A stretch of 34,411 nt of DNA from Pseudomonadota bacterium (lineage in GTDB: Bacteria; Pseudomonadota; Gammaproteobacteria; Pseudomonadales; Pseudomonadaceae): contig JAEYXX010000015.1 of assembly GCA_023431055.1 (NCBI GenBank), forward strand, positions 1 through 34,411, read 5' to 3'. The translations under genes were made by a program, and so were the position numbers. This document shows positions 10,478 to 18,087 of the stretch, piece by piece (the stretch's first letter is position 1; every line of letters begins with the position of its first letter). The notes under the pieces were generated by a model. The model did not search any database, had not been told where the DNA came from, and saw nothing but the letters and a program-made list of their open reading frames with translations.

Positions 10478-11419
10478 GTGTCCAAGATGATGGTCTTCAC
10501 GGGGAACGCAAACCCCGATCTGGCGCGACGGATCGTTCGTCAGCTGCACATTCCCCTCGGCGATGCTTCGGTCGGTAAATTCTCCGACGGCGAAGTCATG
10601 ATCGAAATCAACGAAAATGTCCGCGGCAAGGACGTATTCCTGATTCAGCCGACCTGTGCACCCACCAACGACAACCTGATGGAACTGGTAGTGATGGCCG
10701 ACGCCTTCCGCCGTTCCTCGGCCACCCGCATCACTGCGGTCATCCCCTACTTCGGTTACGCCCGCCAGGATCGCCGTCCGCGTTCCGCTCGCGTGGCGAT
10801 CAGCGCCAAAGTGGTTGCCGACATGCTCACCGTGGTCGGTATCGACCGCGTGCTGACCGTCGACCTGCACGCTGACCAGATCCAAGGCTTCTTCGACATT
10901 CCGGTGGACAACATCTACGGCTCCCCGGTCCTGGTCGACGACATCGAAGACCAGCGCTTCGACAACCTGATGATCGTCTCCCCCGATATCGGCGGCGTCG
11001 TTCGTGCCCGCGCCGTGGCCAAGAGCCTGGGCGTCGACCTGGCGATCATCGACAAGCGTCGCGAGAAGGCCAACCAGTCGGAAGTGATGCACATCATCGG
11101 TGACGTAGAAGGCCGTACCTGCATCCTGGTCGACGACATGGTCGACACCGCCGGTACCCTGTGCCACGCCGCCAAGGCGCTGAAAGAGCGCGGTGCCGCC
11201 AAGGTCTACGCCTACTGCACCCACCCGGTGCTGTCCGGCCGCGCCATCGAGAACATCGAGAATTCCGTCCTGGACGAGCTGGTGGTCACCAACACCATCC
11301 CGCTGTCCGCTGCGGCGCAGTCCTGCTCGCGTATTCGCCAGCTCGACATCGCCCCGGTCGTCGCCGAAGCGGTCCGCCGTATCAGCAACGAAGAATCGAT
11401 CAGCGCGATGTTCCGTTAA
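10478..11419 (+). CDS. prs: Ribose-phosphate pyrophosphokinase
   Basis: Makes PRPP from ribose 5-phosphate and ATP for nucleotide, histidine and tryptophan synthesis. The 313-aa product has the usual length. It contains the PRPP-binding loop [12 protein letters not shown], the FGYARQDRR catalytic segment and the [12 protein letters not shown] region. The GTG start gives [17 protein letters not shown], which fits the Pseudomonas N-terminus, with AGGT seven bases upstream. It probably reads through from the tRNA-Gln pair. Confidence 0.96.
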   Translation: MSKMMVFTGNANPDLARRIVRQLHIPLGDASVGKFSDGEVMIEINENVRGKDVFLIQPTCAPTNDNLMELVVMADAFRRSSATRITAVIPYFGYARQDRRPRSARVAISAKVVADMLTVVGIDRVLTVDLHADQIQGFFDIPVDNIYGSPVLVDDIEDQRFDNLMIVSPDIGGVVRARAVAKSLGVDLAIIDKRREKANQSEVMHIIGDVEGRTCILVDDMVDTAGTLCHAAKALKERGAAKVYAYCTHPVLSGRAIENIENSVLDELVVTNTIPLSAAAQSCSRIRQLDIAPVVAEAVRRISNEESISAMFR

Positions 11420-11439
11420 GGAACCCGCTGACGTTAAGC

Positions 11440-11463
11440 GCCCCGCCTCGTGCGGGGCTTTTT
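11440..11463 (+). terminator. Rho-independent terminator after prs
   Basis: GCCCCGC and GCGGGGC arms with a five-base loop, followed directly by TTTTT. Confidence 0.9.
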
Positions 11464-11524
11464 GCCCTACCGCCCGAGGCTGGTCGCAAGCCAAAAGGCG
11501 GTTTGGTTATTTTGGAGAAGTGAA

Positions 11525-12139
11525 ATGACTGTTGAATTTGCCCTGAATGCCGAAGTGCGTTCCGACCTGGGGAAAGGTGCGAGCCGCCGCCTGCGTCGTA
11601 ACGTGTCCATGGTGCCTGCCGTGATCTACGGTGGCGACAAAGCCCCGCAATCCATCAGCCTGCTGGCCAAAGACCTGGCCAAGCTGCTGGAAAACGAAGC
11701 TGCCTTCAGCCACGTTCTGAGCCTGGACGTTGCCGGCACCAAAGAAAACGTTCTGATCAAAGCCCTGCAGCGCCACCCGGCCAAAGGCTTCGTTCTGCAC
11801 GCTGACTTCGTTCGCGTCGTTGCCGGCCAGAAACTGACCGCCCACGTACCGCTGCACTTCATCAACGAAGCCAGCTCCGTTGGCGTCAAGCAAGGCGGCG
11901 GCGAAGTTCTGCACGCCCTGAACGAAGTCGAAGTTTCCTGCCTGCCGAAAGACCTGCCGGAATTCATCGAAGTCGACATGGCTGCAGTCGCTGTTGACCA
12001 GACCGTTCACCTGTCCGACATCAAGCTGCCGAAAGGCGTTGAGCTGGTTGCTCTGGCCCACGGCAGCGACCTGCCGGTAGCCAGCATCCACCTGCCGCGC
12101 GTTCGTGAAGAAGCTGCCGGCGAAGGCGCTGCCGAGTAA
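11525..12139 (+). CDS. rplY: 50S ribosomal protein L25, general stress (Ctc) form
   Basis: Binds 5S rRNA in the large subunit. At 204 aa it is the long two-domain TL5/Ctc form: an N-terminal L25 domain ([15 protein letters not shown] type start, VPAVIYGG) and a C-terminal beta domain ([18 protein letters not shown]), ending in an Ala/Glu tail. A GGAGAAGTGAA ribosome site precedes the ATG. Followed closely by pth, the usual Pseudomonas order. Confidence 0.95.
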   Translation: MTVEFALNAEVRSDLGKGASRRLRRNVSMVPAVIYGGDKAPQSISLLAKDLAKLLENEAAFSHVLSLDVAGTKENVLIKALQRHPAKGFVLHADFVRVVAGQKLTAHVPLHFINEASSVGVKQGGGEVLHALNEVEVSCLPKDLPEFIEVDMAAVAVDQTVHLSDIKLPKGVELVALAHGSDLPVASIHLPRVREEAAGEGAAE

Positions 12140-12199
12140 TCGTCAGTAGCTGGCCCGGCATGCGATCACGCCGGGCCATGTTCACGAAAGGGCTCCTGT

Positions 12200-12790
12200 A
12201 TGACTGCCGTACAACTGATCGTTGGCCTGGGTAACCCCGGCCCCGAATACGACCAGACCCGGCACAATGCAGGGGCCCTTTTCGTTGAGCGCGTGGCCGC
12301 GAGCCAGCGCGCCAACCTCTCCGTAGATCGCAAATATTTCGGCCTGGTGGGCAAATTCGTCCATCAGGGGCGCGAAGTTCGTCTGCTCATCCCCACCACC
12401 TACATGAACCGCAGCGGCCAGTCCGTGGCGGCCCTGGCCAATTTCTTCAAGCTCAAACCCGAAGAAATCCTGGTGGCCCATGACGAACTCGACATGCCCC
12501 CCGGCGTCGCCAAGCTCAAACAGGGCGGCGGCCACGGTGGGCACAACGGCCTGCGCGACATCATCGCCCAGCTCGGCAACCAGAATAACTTCCATCGCCT
12601 GCGGCTCGGCATCGGCCACCCAGGGCACGCCAGCCTAGTCTCCGGCTACGTGCTCGGACGCGCCCCACGCAGCGAACAGGAACTGCTCGACCAGAGCATC
12701 GATTTCGCCTTGGACGTCCTGCCGGAAATACTCGCCGGCGACTGGACCGTGGCCATGCGCAAACTGCATAGCCAGAAGGCCACCAAGTAA
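12200..12790 (+). CDS. pth: Peptidyl-tRNA hydrolase
   Basis: Frees tRNA from prematurely released peptidyl-tRNA. The 196-aa product has the [11 protein letters not shown] start with Asn12, catalytic His22 in TRHNAG, the PTTYMNRSG loop and the [10 protein letters not shown] aspartate motif, all in the order expected. Lies between rplY and ychF, probably co-transcribed with both. Confidence 0.96.
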   Translation: MTAVQLIVGLGNPGPEYDQTRHNAGALFVERVAASQRANLSVDRKYFGLVGKFVHQGREVRLLIPTTYMNRSGQSVAALANFFKLKPEEILVAHDELDMPPGVAKLKQGGGHGGHNGLRDIIAQLGNQNNFHRLRLGIGHPGHASLVSGYVLGRAPRSEQELLDQSIDFALDVLPEILAGDWTVAMRKLHSQKATK

Positions 12791-12815
12791 CCACCTTTCC
12801 CCCGAGGGACACATC

Positions 12816-13916
12816 ATGGGATTCAACTGCGGCATCGTCGGCCTGCCCAACGTCGGCAAGTCCACCCTGTTCAACGCCCTCACCAAATCCGGCATCGCCG
12901 CAGAAAACTTCCCCTTCTGCACCATCGAGCCGAACAGCGGCATCGTGCCCATGCCCGACCCGCGCCTGGATGCCCTGGCCGAAATCGTCAAGCCCGAGAA
13001 GGTCATCCCCACCACCATGGAATTCGTCGACATCGCCGGCCTGGTGGCGGGCGCATCGAAAGGTGAAGGCCTGGGCAACAAGTTCCTCGCCAACATCCGC
13101 GAGACCGATGCCATCGCCCACGTGGTGCGCTGCTTCGAAGACGAGAACGTCATCCACGTCGCCAACAGCGTCGACCCCAAGCGCGATATCGAGATCATCG
13201 ACCTCGAACTGATCATGGCCGACCTCGACAGCTGCGAGAAGCAACTGCAGCGCGTTGCCCGTACCGCCAAGGGTGGCGACAAGGAATCCGTGGCACAGAA
13301 GGCCCTGCTGGAAAAGCTCATCCCCCACCTCACTGAAGGCAAGCCGGCACGCAGCCTGCTGAAAGACCTGGGTGACGACGAAAAGCGCCTGGCCAAGACC
13401 TTCCACCTGCTCACCACCAAGCCGGTGATGTACATCGCCAACGTCGCCGAAGACGGCTTCGAGAACAACCCGCACCTCGACGTGGTGAAAGCCATCGCCG
13501 AAGAAGAAGGCGCCATCGTCGTACCGGTGTGCAACAAGATCGAGGCCGAGATCGCCGAACTGGACGATCTGGAAGAGATGCAGATGTTCCTCGAAACCAT
13601 GGGCATGGAAGAGCCGGGCCTGAACCGCGTGATCCGCGCCGGCTACTCGCTGCTCAACCTGCAGACCTACTTCACCGCTGGCGTGAAGGAAGTACGCGCC
13701 TGGACCGTGCGCGTCGGCGCTACCGCCCCGCAGGCTGCCGCCGTGATCCACACCGACTTCGAGAAAGGCTTTATCCGCGCCGAAGTGGTCGCCTACGACG
13801 ACTTTATCGCCTACAAGGGCGAAAGCGGCGCCAAGGAAGCCGGCAAATGGCGCCTGGAAGGCAAGGACTACATCGTCAAGGACGGCGACGTGATGCACTT
13901 CCGCTTTAACGTTTGA
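12816..13916 (+). CDS. ychF: Ribosome-binding ATPase YchF (OBG family)
   Basis: OBG-family P-loop protein that prefers ATP and binds ribosomes. The 366-aa product has G1 [12 protein letters not shown]3 DIAGLVAGA, a coiled-coil middle and the C-terminal TGS domain ending FRFNV. CCCCGAGGGAC precedes the ATG. It is the last core gene before the accessory region. Confidence 0.96.
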   Translation: MGFNCGIVGLPNVGKSTLFNALTKSGIAAENFPFCTIEPNSGIVPMPDPRLDALAEIVKPEKVIPTTMEFVDIAGLVAGASKGEGLGNKFLANIRETDAIAHVVRCFEDENVIHVANSVDPKRDIEIIDLELIMADLDSCEKQLQRVARTAKGGDKESVAQKALLEKLIPHLTEGKPARSLLKDLGDDEKRLAKTFHLLTTKPVMYIANVAEDGFENNPHLDVVKAIAEEEGAIVVPVCNKIEAEIAELDDLEEMQMFLETMGMEEPGLNRVIRAGYSLLNLQTYFTAGVKEVRAWTVRVGATAPQAAAVIHTDFEKGFIRAEVVAYDDFIAYKGESGAKEAGKWRLEGKDYIVKDGDVMHFRFNV

Positions 13917-13940
13917 TCGTTGTAGACAGCGCACAGACAG

Positions 13941-13970
13941 AACCCCGCTTTGGCGGGGTTTTGTTGTTTT
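13941..13970 (+). terminator. Rho-independent terminator after ychF
   Basis: AACCCCGC and GCGGGGTT arms with a short loop, followed by TTGTTGTTTT. It marks the left edge of the accessory region. Confidence 0.9.
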
Positions 13971-14138
13971 TGGGGTGGGGAATTGCCTAGTGCGGCTGGT
14001 GGGAGCTGGGGATTATGAATCCGTTACGCCCTGCCCCACTGAGCCAGAAAGGTCCATAAAACGGGCCCTCTAGCCCTTCCCCGCACCGGCTAAGCCAGTC
14101 CTTTCCAGAAAATTTGACCTATGTAGTCACCATGGGCT

Positions 14139-14167
14139 TGCCTTGTACCATAAAGGCATTTTAGTAT
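14139..14167 (+). promoter_or_regulatory. Candidate sigma-70 promoter for the retron ncRNA and RT
   Basis: TTGCCT at 14139-14144 and TAGTAT at 14162-14167 are spaced by exactly 17 bases, predicting a transcript start near 14174. The boxes match consensus only in part. Bases 13971-14138 between the ychF terminator and this promoter show no gene. Confidence 0.4.
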
Positions 14168-14173
14168 CAGGGT

Positions 14174-14424
14174 GCACAGGCGTTCCGCTTTGTATGTGAC
14201 ATTCGAGCTGAAAAACCCGAGTTGTTTGGCTGTTGTGATTAACAGCGATCTGAAAGGGCAACCTGACAGGTCATGTGGGGAGGCGGCGGCATAACAAGCT
14301 CAGTTTGCCGACAGCACTATCTCGGTGATTGGCCGTGCTCGTAGAGTAGAGGCAGACCTTCTTCGGGGTGGCTCGGACTTAACATCTCTACTCTATATCC
14401 CTCGCAAGAGGGCAGCCGGCCAAT
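14174..14424 (+). ncRNA. Structured noncoding region, candidate retron msr-msd RNA
   Basis: No credible gene lies here, but the strand is dense in hairpins. They are GCTGTT/AACAGC at 14229-14246; a CGGCA(T)AAC/GTTTGCCG stem at 14287-14310; a perfect 10-bp stem TAGAGTAGAG/CTCTACTCTA at 14342-14351 and 14386-14395, extendable by G-U pairs; CCCTC-GCAA-GAGGG with a GNRA loop at 14399-14412; and an outer 8-bp pair ATTGGCCG/CGGCCAAT at 14328-14335 and 14417-14424 enclosing the last two. The stretch sits directly before a reverse transcriptase gene, where retrons carry msr-msd. The 10-bp stem is the best candidate for the reverse-transcribed hairpin. I could not identify the a1/a2 pair or the branching guanosine with confidence, so the ends are approximate. 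Confidence 0.55.
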
Positions 14425-14430
14425 GTACTT

Positions 14431-15603
14431 ATGGAAGAGCTTAAAGCACGCACAAAGGATGGCATTGATCCAATTCAGAACTTGGATAACCTTTGTGATG
14501 CCTTAGGTATTTCTCGCGAAGAACTAGATACAGCACTCTCACTGACTGATGAAGATCGTTACGTCGAGATTAAACTTCGTAAGAAAAATGGTTCTACTCG
14601 GATAGTTTACAACCCCCATCCCAAATTAAGGCGTATTCAGCGCCGTATCAAGAACCGCATCCTATCTTCTCAAATTATTTACCCGCATTATCTTTATGGC
14701 TCCTTATCGGATAAAGAGAACCCTAGAGATTATATCCGTTGTGCTGCCGTACACTGCGGCGCCAAAACAGTATTGAAGGTAGATATACGCAATTTTTTTG
14801 ACAACATCTCCCGCGATTTAGTTTTTGAAGTATTCAAAACCATACTTCACTATCCTCCAGAGGTTTCAGATACTCTCGCAAACCTTTGCACTCGCTGTGG
14901 AGTAGTTCCCCAAGGTGCCTCCACTTCAAGCTTCATTGCTAACCTTTGTCTTCTAGATGAGCATGATCTTGTTAGAAAGCTTAGCTATGACAGCTTACGG
15001 TACACACGACTCATAGACGATATAACCATATCATCAAAAACCCCAAACAAAGATTTAGAAAAGTGGATGCGCGTCCTTAAGCGCATGATTGAAGACTCTG
15101 ACTTTGAACTAAATGAGGAGAAATCTGGCATTGAGCACGTTGCTCTCAAAGCCTTCTCTGTCCATGGACTTCGAATTAATCGATCAACCCCCAGCCTAAC
15201 CCGGGAAGAAGTAAGAAAAATTAGATCAGATGTTCATAATTTAAAAAATAAAGCCTCAGAACCCAATGCCAGAGTTAGCTTCGAATATCGCCGCCTCTTT
15301 GAAAGCGTTTCCGGCAAAGTTAACAAGCTCAAACGTGTAAACCACCCACGCTATAATATCTTAAGAAAACAAATGAGAGATATTCTTCCTCTGCCATCGA
15401 AGAAGGATATTAAAAGATGCCAGATAATGCTTGCAACTCTTGTCCGCGACCACGCAAATCACAATTCAAGCTATCTCTATAAGGTTCGCCATGCCAGGCT
15501 TCGACATAGACTTGGGATTTTACGTCGAATATATCACCATGAAGCGGCAGCAATGCGTCAAACATTACGTGGATTAGAGCCCAATTTCTCCGATGATACT
15601 TAA
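14431..15603 (+). CDS. Retron-type reverse transcriptase
   Basis: RNA-directed DNA polymerase, 390 aa. RT palm motifs in order: VLKVDIRNFFDNIS with catalytic Asp118, VVPQGASTSSFIANL (residues 158-172), then RLIDDITIS with Asp196 and Asp197. The last is normally Y-x-D-D; here it reads L-I-D-D. A CAAVH segment with His108 stands where retron RTs have NAxxH (region X), and VHGLRIN at 244-250 stands where they have VTG (region Y). There is no maturase or endonuclease domain, which argues against a group II intron. The gene is much richer in A+T than ychF, so it is probably acquired. Together with the upstream structured RNA and the downstream overlapping gene it forms a three-part retron. The ribosome site is not evident. 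Confidence 0.85.
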   Translation: MEELKARTKDGIDPIQNLDNLCDALGISREELDTALSLTDEDRYVEIKLRKKNGSTRIVYNPHPKLRRIQRRIKNRILSSQIIYPHYLYGSLSDKENPRDYIRCAAVHCGAKTVLKVDIRNFFDNISRDLVFEVFKTILHYPPEVSDTLANLCTRCGVVPQGASTSSFIANLCLLDEHDLVRKLSYDSLRYTRLIDDITISSKTPNKDLEKWMRVLKRMIEDSDFELNEEKSGIEHVALKAFSVHGLRINRSTPSLTREEVRKIRSDVHNLKNKASEPNARVSFEYRRLFESVSGKVNKLKRVNHPRYNILRKQMRDILPLPSKKDIKRCQIMLATLVRDHANHNSSYLYKVRHARLRHRLGILRRIYHHEAAAMRQTLRGLEPNFSDDT

Positions 15604-16303
15604 CATAGCGGTCGGCGCTGTTTGCGCAATTCTTACCACGGGCTTTATCCTTGCCGCTTTCCCGGCATTCGATGTGCTATCAAAAGTAAACTTAGAGTTT
15701 TGCTTCACCTCCGGCTGCTTCAGTAATGCAGCTCTTATATTCTCAGAGTCGATTGATATTATAAAAAACTCATCCTTAATCGCAGCTTATACAGCCGCAA
15801 TGTCCGGATCATATATAGGATTAAAAACATTTAACCAAACCATCAACCGCGACAACTACACACGACACTCCAGCAACCTGTCATCATTTAAGACTGCCAT
15901 TGAAGAAATAGTAAAGTCCTCAAACATATCCAAAGAATGCTTAAACACCAATAAACTCTATAAACTAATTTATCCCAACTCTGAGCTTGGAGACATTTCC
16001 ATATCCAAATCTTACGCACAGACCATTAGAAAAATACAGTCTTGTGTAGAACTAACCAGCTCCCTCTATGGCTCAGGAAACGCTTCTTCACAAGGTGTCA
16101 GGCCAGAACATGAAACGGAGATGCTACAGCTCTTTGAACTTCTTGGTGTAACAGTTCAAGAACCTGATCTACAGCGCATTGTAGAAATAGAGCTAAATGT
16201 ATTCACTTTCCTAGACAAAGTGAATGCTACTCTTACGGGCATTCCTGAAAAGCTTTCTGATTCCCGAAGAGACTATACTGTAGCCTTTAGAACTCGAAGG
16301 TAG
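15593..16303 (+). CDS. Two-transmembrane putative retron effector
   Basis: A 236-aa protein starting inside the last codons of the reverse transcriptase (11-base overlap, so translationally coupled). Two hydrophobic segments are visible, about residues 4-26 (IAVGAVCAILTTGFILAAF) and 58-78 (SSLIAAYTAAMSGSYIGL), joined by a loop with Cys37 and Cys42. After them comes a soluble C-terminal domain of about 155 residues with no motif I recognise. Retrons such as Ec48 carry a small two-helix membrane protein that damages the membrane when the retron is triggered by phage; this gene fits that slot. The function is inferred from position and topology, not from a conserved active site. The A+T content matches the RT gene. 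Confidence 0.7.
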   Translation: MILNIAVGAVCAILTTGFILAAFPAFDVLSKVNLEFCFTSGCFSNAALIFSESIDIIKNSSLIAAYTAAMSGSYIGLKTFNQTINRDNYTRHSSNLSSFKTAIEEIVKSSNISKECLNTNKLYKLIYPNSELGDISISKSYAQTIRKIQSCVELTSSLYGSGNASSQGVRPEHETEMLQLFELLGVTVQEPDLQRIVEIELNVFTFLDKVNATLTGIPEKLSDSRRDYTVAFRTRR

Positions 16304-16507
16304 CCCCCAGAATTACCACCTCAATTCTAAATTTACTCTTACATCTGCATCTTTATTATTTTTTATTTCACTTCCATCCCAGTAAGAATTTTTATTCCAT
16401 TCCTCACCAAATCTCTTCATAGCTCTTGCGCGAAAATTTGAGCACTCTATTTGAGTCCACTTCATATCATGTGGATTGCAAGAAGGATGCTGAATGAGTG
16501 AAAAAGG

Positions 16508-16528
16508 GGACAGATTTATTTTCTGTCC
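16508..16528. repeat. GGACAGA/TCTGTCC hairpin, possible end of a mobile repeat and terminator
   Basis: Perfect 7-bp stem with a TTTATTT loop, preceded by AAAAAGG. A very similar GGGGACAGATTTATTT string is common in gammaproteobacterial genomes near IS200-like (RAYT) transposase elements; I recall this from experience and cannot search it here. The 200 bases before it (16304-16507) are AT-rich and contain no gene I can support. The hairpin could also end leftward transcription of the HTH gene. Confidence 0.45.
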
Positions 16529-16800
16529 TACCCTGCGTTTGAGCCGCTCTGGTTTCGGTTGGCTTCGTCGTAATCAGGGCTCGTCTGGCCATGCTCCGGC
16601 ATCGCTTCGCCAGTAAGCAACCACCACCTATAGCTAGGAAATACTCGCCCGAGAATCTCGATCTCGTTCGCCCCGATGCGGGCCTTGCCTCTCTTTATGT
16701 TCTGCCAGCGTACGTAGGCAGTGCTTCCGGCTCCAGCCAGGGCCTTGATGCTGGCAATTTCCAGCAATCTAAGACCCCTATCGGTAATCCCTTCGCTCAT
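16528..16800 (-). CDS. Small repressor-like DNA-binding protein
   Basis: A 90-aa protein (MSEGITDRGLRLLEIASI start). The region AGSTAYVRWQNIKRGKARIGANEIEILGRVFPSYRWWLLTGE resembles a helix-turn-helix of phage repressor type, in which the domain ends with a W-x-x-T-G motif. An upstream ATG at 16830 would add ten residues. It is divergent from the BRO-N gene with a short operator-rich gap, a typical lysogeny-switch layout. The target and signal are unknown. Confidence 0.6.
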   Translation of the reverse strand: MSEGITDRGLRLLEIASIKALAGAGSTAYVRWQNIKRGKARIGANEIEILGRVFPSYRWWLLTGEAMPEHGQTSPDYDEANRNQSGSNAG

Positions 16801-16822
16801 TAGAAAAAACCATAAGTGTTCT

Positions 16823-16872
16823 ATGTACATTCAGCGAGCAGCATGTATTATGCACACATGTATCTAGTACAT
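16823..16872. promoter_or_regulatory. Operator-like repeats between the divergent HTH and BRO-N genes
   Basis: Three related symmetric sites: ATGTACAT at 16823-16830, GCAT-GTATT-ATGC at 16841-16853, and ATGTA-TCTAG-TACAT at 16858-16872. The repeated ATGTA half-site suggests binding of a dimeric regulator, plausibly the adjacent HTH protein. Confidence 0.4.
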
Positions 16873-16916
16873 CTAAAGCGCACCGCTGTTGGTGGCCCGA
16901 TTATAGGAGCAATCAC

Positions 16917-17081
16917 ATGGAACATGCCTGTTCTGGTGTGTGCCCAGGCTGTAGCGATTTCCGTAACGCGACACTCGGCATAAATACATACCGGCTCAGC
17001 ATGGATCAACCCGCGAAGACGCGCGCCTGCCTGAATCCCCGGAGGCCTTTATGGAAGAAAGCTATGTCCCCTTGCTGCTGA
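16917..17081 (+). CDS. Small cysteine-containing ORF upstream of BRO-N
   Basis: A 54-aa frame with a good ribosome site (TAGGAG, eight bases before ATG) and an N-terminal C-x3-C-x2-C cluster (ACSGVCPGC). It overlaps the BRO-N start by 31 bases in another frame. It may be a real leader protein or chance; I do not recognise it. Confidence 0.3.
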   Translation: MEHACSGVCPGCSDFRNATLGINTYRLSMDQPAKTRACLNPRRPLWKKAMSPCC

Positions 17082-17551
17082 TGCGGCACAACCGCCCGCT
17101 GCGCGGCGTGATGATCGACCGCCAGCCATGGGTCTGCGCCAAGGAGTTCGGCCTGTTGATGGGGCACCGTCACCCGGAGCGGATCTGCCGGCTGATGGAT
17201 GACGACCAGGTGCGCACGGTGATCTTCCGTACTCACCAGGGCGATGCGGAGCCTGTGCAGGTACTCAGCGAATCCGCGCTTTACCGTGCCCTGTGCCGCT
17301 TCAGCCATCCCGAGAACCGCAGCCTGCGCCGCTGGCTCACTCATGAAGCCCTGCCCGCCCTGCGCGACACCTGGGAGCATCGCGCTCAGGAACCCAAACG
17401 TACGCTGATGGCCTGGGATCGCCAGCGCATCAGCCTGCTGGAGTGGCAAGGCGACCTGTGGATCGCCCTACGCGATATGCCGCGCCTCGCCCCACCGCCC
17501 ACACCCGGCGAACGCTCGCTGCGCGCCCTGCTCCAGCGCTGTTGGCGCTGA
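17051..17551 (+). CDS. BRO-N domain protein (phage antirepressor type)
   Basis: A 166-aa protein matching the N-terminal BRO domain found in phage antirepressors. It has an early beta region with VCAKEFGLLMGHRHPERICRL, then VLSESALYRALCRFSHPENR and RRWLTHEALPALRDT, the last being the usual R-x-W-x-x-x-E-x-L-P family signature. The ribosome site CCGGAGG is six bases before the ATG. A C-terminal KilA-type or Rha-type partner domain is absent. Probably regulates the switch with the divergent HTH gene. GC content is similar to the core genes, unlike the retron. Confidence 0.75.
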   Translation: MEESYVPLLLMRHNRPLRGVMIDRQPWVCAKEFGLLMGHRHPERICRLMDDDQVRTVIFRTHQGDAEPVQVLSESALYRALCRFSHPENRSLRRWLTHEALPALRDTWEHRAQEPKRTLMAWDRQRISLLEWQGDLWIALRDMPRLAPPPTPGERSLRALLQRCWR

Positions 17552-17603
17552 TGGCCAGCCGGACCATCCGCATGGACGACACCCCGCATAAAGACATCTA
17601 AAA

Positions 17604-17619
17604 ACACCTTTAAAGGTGT
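17604..17619. promoter_or_regulatory. Perfect 16-bp palindrome, operator-like
   Basis: ACACCTTTAAAGGTGT lies just before CCTTATGAGTGC, a possible start of a 14-codon frame (17624-17668). The rest of the gap up to 17814 has no gene, but carries two similar AT-rich strings (TAGAGATAGCTCGGCCC at 17691 and TTCGGCCCTTAGAGATAG at 17749). Confidence 0.35.
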
Positions 17620-17814
17620 CCTTATGAGTGCTAGCCTACGAACGCTTACCCCGTGTTCGCACAAATGATCTTATGAAGAAAAGACCTGAATAGAGATAGC
17701 TCGGCCCATAGCGAAAGAATCAAGATCAGCTCAATGAAGCTTGAAGGTTCGGCCCTTAGAGATAGAGCTCAGGCACGATGAATTGCAGATAGCAGAGAAC
17801 AGGTGGATATGGCG

Positions 17815-18087
17815 ATGACTTATGCGGTTTTGGCTGACGTTGCCGCGTCAGTTACAGAACTCAAAAAAGATCCTATGGGAACCATCCGCGAAGGCGGCGG
17901 TGAAACCGTCGTGATCCTCAATCGAAACGAGCCTGCATTCTATGCTGTGCCCCCCGCACGCTATGAAGCCATGCTGGAGCTGATTGACGATCTACAACTG
18001 GCTGAAACCGTACGCGCTCGGGCTGGTGAACCTACTGTACGAGTAGACATCGATGACCTCATCGCGCAAGCCGGCGGAGCCGACTAA
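17815..18087 (+). CDS. Antitoxin of the Phd/YefM family
   Basis: A 90-aa antitoxin that neutralises the RelE toxin encoded next and, by family behaviour, represses their shared promoter. The N-terminal DNA-binding Phd fold shows as ADVAASVTELKKDPMGTIREGGGETVVILNRNEPAFYAVPPARYEAMLELIDD. The C-terminal half (PTVRVDIDDLIAQAG) is the toxin-binding tail. ATG at 17815 is chosen because AGGTGG lies eight bases upstream; ATG 17809 and GTG 17803 are in frame. It overlaps the toxin gene by 35 bases. Confidence 0.85.
   Translation: MTYAVLADVAASVTELKKDPMGTIREGGGETVVILNRNEPAFYAVPPARYEAMLELIDDLQLAETVRARAGEPTVRVDIDDLIAQAGGAD

Noticed and set aside
13917..14140. Search for a duplicated 3' end of tRNA-Met as an island attachment site
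   Set aside because: No match to the tRNA 3' sequence was found near the left border.
14075..14284. CC(T)TCCCCGCA pairing with TGTGGGGAGG as a1/a2
   Set aside because: It contains a bulge and a G-U pair, and the first arm lies upstream of the predicted transcript start; kept only as a weak alternative.
14065..14413. GCCCTCT (14065-14071) pairing with AGAGGGC (14407-14413) as retron a1/a2 stem
   Set aside because: Only 7 bp, starts before the likely promoter, and competes with the better local GNRA hairpin.
14431..15603. Group II intron or DGR reverse transcriptase
   Set aside because: No maturase or HNH domain, no intron domain V sequence downstream, and no variable-repeat template; the RT is free-standing with an effector gene.
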